Part shown: one piece after another, positions 24,082-29,988 of the stretch
How the letters are laid out: the number at the start of each line of letters is the position of its first letter
Position numbering within the stretch: position 1 is the stretch's first letter
Assembly (NCBI GenBank): GCA_029933535.1
Contig: JAOZNZ010000003.1
Span: 1-29,988, forward strand
Source of the DNA: a bacterium
Lineage (GTDB): Bacteria; Auribacterota; UBA3054; B51-G9
Direction: 5' to 3'
Length of the DNA: 29,988 nt
The notes under the pieces: generated by a model
What the model saw: the letters and a program-made list of their open reading frames with translations, nothing else
What the model was told of the DNA's origin: nothing
Databases searched by the model: none
Made by a program: the position numbers and the translations under genes

Positions 24082-25212
24082 ATGTATGTTCATCAAAAAC
24101 AACTGGATAATCTTCACAAACTGCTACAAAAAGGCAAAGTTGTTGTAATATATGGTCCACGCCGATGTGGTAAAACGACTTTACTCAAAGCTTTTTTAAA
24201 AAGTTACAAAGAAAAATTTTTAATGGTGAGTGGCGAAGATATTAATGTACAAAATTATTTATCTTCTCAAAACATTGAAAAGCTTAAAAATTTTGTTGGT
24301 GAAGTAAAATTACTTGTAATTGACGAAGCCCAAAAAATTAATAAAATTGGATTAAATCTAAAATTAATTGTTGATCATATTGAGGATATAAGTATTATAG
24401 CAACAGGTTCTTCAGCGTTTGATCTCGCAAAAAATATTGGTGAACCACTAACAGGTAGAAAGGTAACATTAAAATTATATCCATTTTCTCAAATTGAACT
24501 TAATGCAATAGAAAATAGTCTGCAAACAGATTCTTTATTGGAATCAAAATTAATTTATGGTTTATATCCGGAAGTTATTTTATCAACTAATAATGAATTT
24601 CGACAGCGTTATTTAAAAGAACTAATAGAATCATATTTATATAAAGATATCCTTGAATTAGACGGAATACGACATTCGGGGAAAATTATTAAGTTGCTTC
24701 AATTACTTGCTTTTCAAATAGGAAAAGAAGTTTCTTTTAATGAACTTGGAACACAACTTGGAATGAGCAAGAACACTATTGATCGTTATCTTAATTTGCT
24801 CGAAAAAACTTTTGTAATTCAAAGACTTAATGGTTTTAGTCGTAATTTGCGAAAAGAGATAACTAAAAATCCAAGATTTTACTTTATTGACATTGGTATT
24901 CGTAATGCTTTGATAAATAATTTTAATACAATTGATATGCGTAATGATATAGGTGAATTATGGGAAAATTATATAATTATGGAGCGGTTTAAAAAACAAG
25001 AATATTTTTCTCTTTTTACAAATAATTATTTTTGGAGAACTTATAACAAAAATGAAATTGACTTGGTTGAAGAGCATAACGGAGAACTTCACGGCTATGA
25101 AATAAAATGGAAATCCAAAAAATCTAAACCTCCTGCTTTATGGAAATCAACTTACCCAACCGCTGAATACAAAGAAATAAATTCAAACAATTATCTTGAA
25201 TTTATTAGTTAA
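24082..25212 (+). CDS. AAA ATPase with DUF4143 domain
   Basis: 376 residues. Seen: Walker A GPRRCGKTT (25-33); Walker B LLVIDEAQ (77-84); sensor ATGSSAFDL; a winged-helix part (ISFNELG-like VSFNELGTQLGMSKNTIDRYLNLLE); and a C-terminal PD-(D/E)xK-like core with D327 and E340-I-K342 (NEIDLV...GYEIKWK). This AAA_14/DUF4143 family is widespread, patchily distributed and often associated with accessory DNA; its substrate is not established. It sits alone behind a perfect promoter between rph and lysA. Lower GC than lysA, consistent with acquisition, by eye only. Confidence 0.88.
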   Translation: MYVHQKQLDNLHKLLQKGKVVVIYGPRRCGKTTLLKAFLKSYKEKFLMVSGEDINVQNYLSSQNIEKLKNFVGEVKLLVIDEAQKINKIGLNLKLIVDHIEDISIIATGSSAFDLAKNIGEPLTGRKVTLKLYPFSQIELNAIENSLQTDSLLESKLIYGLYPEVILSTNNEFRQRYLKELIESYLYKDILELDGIRHSGKIIKLLQLLAFQIGKEVSFNELGTQLGMSKNTIDRYLNLLEKTFVIQRLNGFSRNLRKEITKNPRFYFIDIGIRNALINNFNTIDMRNDIGELWENYIIMERFKKQEYFSLFTNNYFWRTYNKNEIDLVEEHNGELHGYEIKWKSKKSKPPALWKSTYPTAEYKEINSNNYLEFIS

Positions 25213-25243
25213 TAAACAAATAACGATTAACAAATAACAACTC
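25213..25243. repeat. AACAAATAACGATT repeat before lysA
   Basis: AACAAATAA twice around CGATT, filling the whole gap from the ATPase stop to lysA. Similar wording at 23931-23962. No ribosome site for lysA. Confidence 0.6.
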
Positions 25244-26491
25244 ATGAATTATTTTAATTACAAAAACGGAAATTTGTTTTGTGAAGATGTTTCTGTGGAA
25301 GAACTTGCAAAAAAACACGGAACACCACTTTATATCTATAGTAAAAACTTCTTTGTTGAACAGTATAATACTTTATGCTCCGTGCTTAATGAATTGGATT
25401 ATATGATCTGTTTCGCGACAAAATCTAACAGCAATCTCGCCGTTATAAAAACTTTCGCGGAACTCGGCTCGGGATTTGATATTGTTACAGCAGGAGAACT
25501 GTTCAGAATAGTTAAAGCTGATGGAGATACAACAAAAGTAGTTTTTTCCGGAGTTGGAAAAACAGTTGAAGAAATAAAATATGCCATAGAACAAAATATT
25601 TTATTCTTTAATGTTGAATCGGAAGTAGAACTTCAAAGAATAAATGAAATTGCCGGTGAATTAAACAAAAAAACCCGGTTTTGTGTGCGTGTGAATCCGG
25701 ATGTAGATCCTAAAACACATAAATACATTACTACCGGGAAAAGCGAAAATAAATTCGGACTTGATTTTGAAGCAGCAAAAATTCTTTATAAACACGCGGA
25801 AAATTATGACAATGTTAAAGCAGTAGGCGTGCAAATGCATATTGGTTCGCAAATCACAACTACAGAACCTTTTGTTGCCGCGATTAAAAAATTATCAAAA
25901 TTAATTGATGAATTGCGAGAACAGGGGGTAAATGTACAATATGTTGACATTGGCGGCGGATTAGGGATTATTTACAAAGATGAAACCCCTCCAATTCCTG
26001 AAGAGTTTGCTGCCGCGGTAATTCCGGAACTAAAAAATTTTAAAGCAAAAATTATTTTTGAACCCGGAAGATTTCTTGTTGGTAACGGCGGAATAATGGT
26101 TACAGAAGTTCAGTACATAAAAAAAACTGCCATGAAAGAATTTGTTATTGTTGACGCAGGAATGAATGATTTATTAAGACCGTCTTTATATGAAGCTTAT
26201 CACGAAATAATTTCTGTAAAAGAAAGCAGTAACAAGAAAAAAGCAGATGTTGTAGGTCCCATTTGCGAATCAAGCGATTTTTTTGGAAGAGAAAGAGAAT
26301 TACCGGAAGAAATTAAAAGTGGTGATTTTATAGCCTTGAAAAGTTGCGGCGCTTATGGATTTGTAATGGCATCGAATTATAACACCCGCCCTCGCGGAGC
26401 GGAAATAATGGTTGATGGAAGCGAAGTTACAATTGCTCGAAAGCGAGAGACATTGGAACAATTAATAGAGAACGAAATTTTTCAGAGTTGA
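25244..26491 (+). CDS. lysA: Diaminopimelate decarboxylase
   Basis: PLP enzyme that converts meso-diaminopimelate to L-lysine, the last step of the DAP pathway. 415 residues. Seen: PLP lysine K60 (CFATKSNSN); H199 in MHIGSQI; GGGLG (237-241); EPGR (273-276); active C341 in GPICESSDFF; and CGAYGFVMASNYNTRPRGAE (368-387). Complete and intact. Followed by two toxin-antitoxin modules and then dapF, the enzyme that supplies its substrate, so the lys/DAP cluster appears split by the modules. Confidence 0.96.
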   Translation: MNYFNYKNGNLFCEDVSVEELAKKHGTPLYIYSKNFFVEQYNTLCSVLNELDYMICFATKSNSNLAVIKTFAELGSGFDIVTAGELFRIVKADGDTTKVVFSGVGKTVEEIKYAIEQNILFFNVESEVELQRINEIAGELNKKTRFCVRVNPDVDPKTHKYITTGKSENKFGLDFEAAKILYKHAENYDNVKAVGVQMHIGSQITTTEPFVAAIKKLSKLIDELREQGVNVQYVDIGGGLGIIYKDETPPIPEEFAAAVIPELKNFKAKIIFEPGRFLVGNGGIMVTEVQYIKKTAMKEFVIVDAGMNDLLRPSLYEAYHEIISVKESSNKKKADVVGPICESSDFFGRERELPEEIKSGDFIALKSCGAYGFVMASNYNTRPRGAEIMVDGSEVTIARKRETLEQLIENEIFQS

Positions 26492-26526
26492 AAAAAAGGC
26501 CACTTTATGTTAAACTATAGTTGAAC
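26488..26526 (+). promoter_or_regulatory. Promoter/operator of the first Phd-PIN module
   Basis: TTGAAA (26488-26493), 17-bp spacer, TAAACT (26511-26516). The 18-bp palindrome GTTAAACTATAGTTGAAC (26509-26526, one mismatched pair) covers the -10. The -35 overlaps the lysA stop codon. Confidence 0.65.
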
Positions 26527-26547
26527 TTAATCAACATAAAAACTAAG

Positions 26548-26790
26548 ATGAATATTTTAAATACAAAAGAATTAAGAAATCAACTGTCTGAAATTGTAAA
26601 ACGCACAAAACGCGGTGAGCAATTTACTATTCTTTATCGTAGCAAACCTGCTTTTCGCATAGTTCCTGTTATGCCAACAGTCGAAGAAAACATTAAAGTA
26701 AAAAAAGACTCTCTTTATAAAATGAAAGCATTGGGAGCATCTAATGACAGTTTAACCGCGGCTGATCATGATTCGGTCTTATATGGGTAA
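26548..26790 (+). CDS. Phd/YefM-type antitoxin
   Basis: 80 residues from ATG 26548; an in-frame TTG at 26521 lies in the operator palindrome and is unlikely to be used. Seen: MNILNTKELRNQLSEIVKRTKRGEQFTILYRSKPAFRIVPV, the Phd DNA-binding and dimer fold, then a C-terminal tail for toxin binding. The stop is two bases before the toxin start. Paralogous in layout to the antitoxin at 27296. Confidence 0.85.
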   Translation: MNILNTKELRNQLSEIVKRTKRGEQFTILYRSKPAFRIVPVMPTVEENIKVKKDSLYKMKALGASNDSLTAADHDSVLYG

Positions 26791-26792
26791 TT

Positions 26793-27209
26793 ATGAAAGC
26801 AATTTTTGTTGATACAGCGGGCTGGATGTTATTATCAGATTCAAACGATCCTTTTTATTTGAAAGGAACTGAATTTCGTGATAAATGGTTAAATAAAGGT
26901 GGAATTTTTGTTACAACAGATTATGTGGTAGATGAAACTTTAACTTTATTGCGAACAAGACTTAATCTTATTGCTGCTGAAAAATGGTGGCAGGCTGTAT
27001 CCAATAGTTCCCGAATTAGCTGGGAATATATTAATAGTGTCAGATCGGAAGAAGCAAGAGCGTTATTTTTTGGATGGCGCGACCAAAAGTTTTCTTTTAC
27101 TGATTGTACCAGTTTTGTTGTAATGCGGGAATTAGGAATTGATAAAGCATTAACTTCAGACAAGCATTTTGTTCGTGCAGGATTTACATTAGTGCCTGGG
27201 AAAGGTTGA
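26793..27209 (+). CDS. PIN-domain toxin (VapC-like)
   Basis: 138 residues. PIN acidic residues: D7 (FVDTAGW), D43/D47/E48 (TTDYVVDETLTLLR), D104 (SFTDCTSF), D123 (TSDKHF). The TTDYVVDETLTLLR wording is typical of a PIN subgroup distinct from the vapC at 22664. Catalytic set intact. Probable RNase; target unknown. Confidence 0.85.
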   Translation: MKAIFVDTAGWMLLSDSNDPFYLKGTEFRDKWLNKGGIFVTTDYVVDETLTLLRTRLNLIAAEKWWQAVSNSSRISWEYINSVRSEEARALFFGWRDQKFSFTDCTSFVVMRELGIDKALTSDKHFVRAGFTLVPGKG

Positions 27210-27229
27210 ATTGCATTGTGTAACAAAAC

Positions 27230-27270
27230 TTGAAAAAAAGACGGATTTATGTTATACTTTAAAGTGTAAC
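27230..27270 (+). promoter_or_regulatory. Promoter/operator of the second Phd-PIN module
   Basis: TTGAAA (27230-27235), 17-bp spacer, TATACT (27253-27258). The 20-bp palindrome GTTATACTTTAAAGTGTAAC (27251-27270, one mismatched pair) covers the -10. Aligned from the -35, it matches the first module's promoter at 26 of 33 positions. Confidence 0.7.
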
Positions 27271-27295
27271 TATTAATCTTAAAATATAATAAACA

Positions 27296-27544
27296 ATGAA
27301 TGGAACTTGCTCAATAAAACATTTAAGACAACATACACGAGAAATATTAGATCTTGTGGATGCAGGAAATGAAGTGTTGATAACTTATCGCGGAAAAAAG
27401 AAAGCGAAAGTTGTTCCGCTTTCAGTTGGGAAAAAAATGTTTGAAAACACAGGATTTGGAATATGGGCAGACAGGGAAGATATTAAAAAAGACTCTAAAG
27501 AACATGTACGCAATATAAGAAAAGGCCGTTACAATGATAATTGA
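27296..27544 (+). CDS. Phd/YefM-type antitoxin
   Basis: 82 residues, MNGTCSIKHLRQHTREILDLVDAGNEVLITYRGKKKAKVVPL: typical Phd fold in the first 45 residues, basic and acidic mixed tail (WADREDIKKDSKEHVRNIRKGR) for the toxin. Overlaps the next gene by 11 bases. Confidence 0.85.
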   Translation: MNGTCSIKHLRQHTREILDLVDAGNEVLITYRGKKKAKVVPLSVGKKMFENTGFGIWADREDIKKDSKEHVRNIRKGRYNDN

Positions 27545-27908
27545 TACAGATATACTTATAGATTATTTTAGAGGAAAAGAGCAAGCTAAAAAACAATTAT
27601 TAAAAATTGAAAAGCGATCAATAAGTATGGTAACTCAATTTGAATTGTTTCAGGGAGCAAGGAATAAAAAGGAATTGAATTTATTAAAACAATTTATTAG
27701 AGAATGGGCTTTTAATGTATATTCAATTAATGAATTTATTTCTTTTGAAACGTTGTTTTTATTGGAAAAATATTCGCTTTCACATGGCTTAAAAATGGCA
27801 GATTCATTAATTACCGCTACAGCTATTCATTATGATGAAGAACTAATTACCGGAAATTATAAAGACTTTCAGTTTATAAAAGAAATAAAAGTAAAAAAAT
27901 ATAAATGA
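27534..27908 (+). CDS. vapC: VapC-type PIN-domain toxin
   Basis: 124 residues. Seen: D4 (IIDTDILID), E37 (TQFELFQGA), D90 (KMADSLITATA), and TGNYKDF near 106-112, with N108 in place of the usual fourth acidic residue and D111 nearby, as in the common VapC T-x-N-x-x-D-F pattern. Starts within the antitoxin gene and its TGA overlaps the dapF ATG by four bases (ATGA), so toxin and dapF are probably translated in a coupled way. Confidence 0.88.
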   Translation: MIIDTDILIDYFRGKEQAKKQLLKIEKRSISMVTQFELFQGARNKKELNLLKQFIREWAFNVYSINEFISFETLFLLEKYSLSHGLKMADSLITATAIHYDEELITGNYKDFQFIKEIKVKKYK

Positions 27909-28744
27909 AATTAAATTTTACTAAAATGCACGGTTGCGGAAACGATTTCGTCGTTATTGACGCAACAACCAATTTGAAGAATTGGCAGCCTTCAGTTAAC
28001 GAAGCCGCTTTTCTGCTCGATAGACATTTCGGTATTGGTGGAGATCAACTGCTTGTTATATACCCTTCGGAAGTTGCTGATATGAAAATGGTAATTTTTA
28101 ATCCGGATGGTGGTGAAGTAGAAATGTGCGGTAACGGAATTCGTTGTTGTGCACTTTATGCAAAAAATCATAAGCTTGTTGATAAAAATGAAATGACTGT
28201 TGAAACGCTTGCGGGAATAATTAAACCCGTAATAGAAGATGAATGTGTTTGTGTTGATATGGGAGAACCGAAACTTTCTGCTTCAGAAATACCTGTTACA
28301 GGTTATTCCGGGAAAATAATTAATGCTGAACCACCTGAAATTGAAAGTGATTTTCCTTTGCCGCTGATGAATTGTGTATCCATGGGAAATCCTCACACGA
28401 TTTTCTTTGTTGATGACATTAACGCTGTTCCGCTTGAGGAAATCGGCAAAAAAGTCGAAAACAGTCCTGTTTTTCCAAATAAAACAAATGTTGAATTTGC
28501 ACAGATTTTAGACGTCAAAACTATAAAAATGCGCGTTTGGGAGCGCGGAGCAGGAATAACTCTTGCATGTGGAACAGGAGCTTGTGGCACAGTAGTTGCC
28601 GGTATTCTTTCGGGCAGGATTGAAAATGAGGCAACAGTAATACTTGACGGTGGAGAACTAAATATTTCCTGGCAGGGAGAAGGAACGTCTGTTTTCATGA
28701 CAGGACCTGCAGAAGAAGTATTCAGCGGAGAGCTGGAAAAGTAG
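27905..28744 (+). CDS. dapF: Diaminopimelate epimerase
   Basis: PLP-independent epimerase turning LL- into meso-diaminopimelate for lysine and peptidoglycan. 279 residues. Seen: KMHGCGNDFVVID (8-19), catalytic C75 in EMCGNGIRCCALYA, and the second catalytic C222 in LACGTGACGTVVAG, plus NPDGGEVEMCGNG. Complete. The start overlaps the stop of a VapC toxin by four bases, and no other ribosome site is seen, so expression seems to rely on translation of the toxin-antitoxin operon or lysA read-through. Essential in DAP-type cell walls. Confidence 0.95.
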   Translation: MKLNFTKMHGCGNDFVVIDATTNLKNWQPSVNEAAFLLDRHFGIGGDQLLVIYPSEVADMKMVIFNPDGGEVEMCGNGIRCCALYAKNHKLVDKNEMTVETLAGIIKPVIEDECVCVDMGEPKLSASEIPVTGYSGKIINAEPPEIESDFPLPLMNCVSMGNPHTIFFVDDINAVPLEEIGKKVENSPVFPNKTNVEFAQILDVKTIKMRVWERGAGITLACGTGACGTVVAGILSGRIENEATVILDGGELNISWQGEGTSVFMTGPAEEVFSGELEK

Positions 28745-28756
28745 CACAAACACCGG

Positions 28757-28931
28757 GGTATTGGAATGGAGGGACGCTGTTCTCAGCGTCCTAAATGGAG
28801 TAATGGAGTAATGGAATAATGGGAAACCATAAAAATCCATTGTCCCAACCCCTAATATATTGCAAAATTGCGTTTTTGAACCTTAAATTCGCGACAGCGA
28901 ACAACCTTGCAACCTTGCAACCTTACAACTT
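28757..28931. repeat. Repeat-filled gap between dapF and lolD
   Basis: Hairpin GGACGCTG-TTCT-CAGCGTCC (28772-28791) set between TGGAATGGAGG and TGGAGTAATGGAGTAATGG units (28761-28820), the palindrome TTCGC-GACA-GCGAA (28889-28902) and AACCTTGCAACCTTGCAACC (28904-28923). Nothing coding is seen. Confidence 0.75.
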
Positions 28932-28946
28932 TGAACGAAGAGAAGA

Positions 28947-29642
28947 ATGACAGATCATAACAAAAAAGAAATAATTCTCAAATCTGACAGTATTCTAAAA
29001 GAATATAAAACAGGGGTGTTACCACTTACTGTTTTAAAAAAAATTGATATTGAAATCCAAAATGGTGATTTTACAACTATTGTCGGTTCGTCAGGTGCGG
29101 GAAAAAGTACTCTGCTTCATATTCTTGGCGCTTTAGACAGACCAACCAAAGGTGCAGTATATTACAAAGGAGATAATTTATACAAATTATCTGATAGTCA
29201 GCGTGCTTTAATCAGAAACGAGGATTTTGGTTTTGTTTTTCAGTTTTATCACTTAATGCCGGAATTTACAGCTTTGGAAAACATCATGATGCCGGGATTG
29301 ATTTCCAGAAAAGAGAAAAGCAACCTGAAAAAAACAGCATTAAATTTGCTTGGTGCTGTTGGGTTGGCAGAAAGAGCAAAACATTTTCCTAACCAGCTTT
29401 CCGGCGGAGAGCAGCAGAGAATAGCGATTGCCCGTTCATTATTTAATCAGCCGAAAATTTTATTTGCGGATGAGCCTACAGGAAATCTTGATGAAAGCAG
29501 TAGTGGGACAATAATAAATTTACTTCAAAAATTGCAAAAAGAATTAAATTTTGCTTTAATAATGGTAACACATAATACCGAACTTTCCGATCTTGGCACG
29601 ACAAGATTAAGAATAAAGAACGGGATGTTAATAACCAACTAA
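28947..29642 (+). CDS. lolD: LolD-like ABC transporter ATP-binding protein
   Basis: 231 residues; ATPase of the MacB/LolD/FtsE-type class. Seen: Walker A GSSGAGKST (47-55), Q-loop FVFQFYHLMPEFTALEN (97-111), signature LSGGEQQR (151-158), Walker B ILFADEPTGNLD (171-182), H-loop VTHN. The QFYHLMPEFTALEN wording is typical of LolD, which extracts lipoproteins from the inner membrane; partner permease lolC/E is not in this window (lolE often lies elsewhere), so the lipoprotein role is inferred. Purine-rich GAAGAGAAG lies just before the ATG. Confidence 0.88.
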   Translation: MTDHNKKEIILKSDSILKEYKTGVLPLTVLKKIDIEIQNGDFTTIVGSSGAGKSTLLHILGALDRPTKGAVYYKGDNLYKLSDSQRALIRNEDFGFVFQFYHLMPEFTALENIMMPGLISRKEKSNLKKTALNLLGAVGLAERAKHFPNQLSGGEQQRIAIARSLFNQPKILFADEPTGNLDESSSGTIINLLQKLQKELNFALIMVTHNTELSDLGTTRLRIKNGMLITN

Positions 29643-29657
29643 ATTAAAAACAGATAA

Positions 29658-29988
29658 ATGAAAGAGCCAAAAGTAAACATTAACGGTGAAATTTTTTCTC
29701 CGGAAGACGCAAAAATATCCGTTTTTGATCATGGGCTTCTTTATGGTGATGGAGTTTTTGAAGGAATTCGTTTTTATAACGGAAGAATTTTTAAATTTGA
29801 CGAGCATATAGATCGCTTAGAAGAATCAGCCCGGCATATTATTTTAAAATTACCAATGTCATTAGATGAAATTAAGCGGGAAACCATTAAAACCATTAAA
29901 GCTACCGGAATGGAAAACGGATATATTCGTCTGATAGTAACTCGTGGTATTGGAACGCTTGGGATAAGTCCATACACATGCGCAAAAG
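29658..29988 (+). CDS. ilvE: Branched-chain / D-amino-acid aminotransferase, partial
   Basis: PLP fold-type IV aminotransferase. Starts at ATG 29658, 15 bases after lolD, with 110 residues before the right edge. Seen: INGEIFSPEDAKISVFDHGLLYGDGVFEGIRFYNG and YIRLIVTRGIGTLGISP, both typical of the IlvE/Dat family N-terminal domain. The PLP lysine lies beyond the window. The TRGIGTLGISP wording fits a thermo-/archaeal-like IlvE or Dat as well; substrate cannot be fixed. Confidence 0.88.
   Translation, partial: MKEPKVNINGEIFSPEDAKISVFDHGLLYGDGVFEGIRFYNGRIFKFDEHIDRLEESARHIILKLPMSLDEIKRETIKTIKATGMENGYIRLIVTRGIGTLGISPYTCAK

Noticed and set aside
24082..25212. DUF4143 ATPase as an IS element transposition helper
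   Set aside because: No terminal inverted repeats or transposase next to it; the AAA_14/DUF4143/PD-(D/E)xK layout is different from IstB.
1..29988. tRNA, rRNA or known small RNA genes
   Set aside because: I looked in all gaps over about 100 bases and saw no cloverleaf, CCA end or rRNA-like sequence; the gaps hold repeats, promoters and hairpins. A covariance search (tRNAscan, Infernal) was not possible.

Overview
The window is an AT-rich bacterial chromosome segment around the dnaA-dnaN replication-origin region. The genes suggest a free-living, probably diderm bacterium. It makes NAD from aspartate (nadB) and activates sulfate (sat). It has lysine/meso-DAP steps (lysA, dapF), a PTS enzyme I and a LolD-type ABC ATPase that resembles the outer-membrane lipoprotein sorting system. 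The helicase factor gene dciA (DUF721) lies just after dnaN. The many short tandem 'stutter' repeats and small hairpin elements between genes remind me of uncultured AT-rich lineages such as the Lentisphaerota/Kiritimatiellota side of the PVC group. That placement is a weak impression, because there is no rRNA or other phylogenetic marker set here.

Layout. (1) 1-4096, minus strand: nadB, sat and an MtaB-like methylthiotransferase (runs off the left edge) form a co-directional block. A near-consensus promoter sits almost on top of the nadB start codon. (2) 4097-7432: origin region. DnaA boxes flank dnaA on both sides. The dnaA-dnaN gap has a B. subtilis-like arrangement of tandem boxes, trinucleotide steps and an AT-rich tract, and dnaN ends in a terminator. 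(3) 7486-10803: dciA, then a large secreted protein with twelve D-x-x-G-x-D-x-Y repeats and C-terminal HEAT-like helices, closed by a dense cluster of hairpins. (4) 10804-17373, minus strand: bacteriohemerythrin, a ktrB-ktrA potassium uptake operon ending in a membrane-anchored papain-like amidase, an unknown secreted protein with its own promoter and terminator, and a homocysteine S-methyltransferase. (5) 17566-23918, plus strand: ptsI, leuS, a small membrane protein, a vapBC module and rph. (6) 24082-29988, plus strand: an AAA/DUF4143 ATPase behind a perfect consensus promoter, lysA, two Phd/PIN toxin-antitoxin modules, dapF, a lolD-like ATPase, and the start of a branched-chain/D-amino-acid aminotransferase.

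The most unusual theme is the repeat population. Families of short tandem phrases fill most intergenic gaps. They reach into genes, forming the last codons and stop codons of dnaN and rph, abutting the stop of the homocysteine methyltransferase, and providing the start region of the big repeat protein. One copy is carried in frame inside the leuS editing domain. A second theme is the toxin-antitoxin load: three modules in 5.5 kb. Two of them are wedged between lysA and dapF with nearly identical promoter/operator regions, and the last toxin overlaps dapF by four bases.
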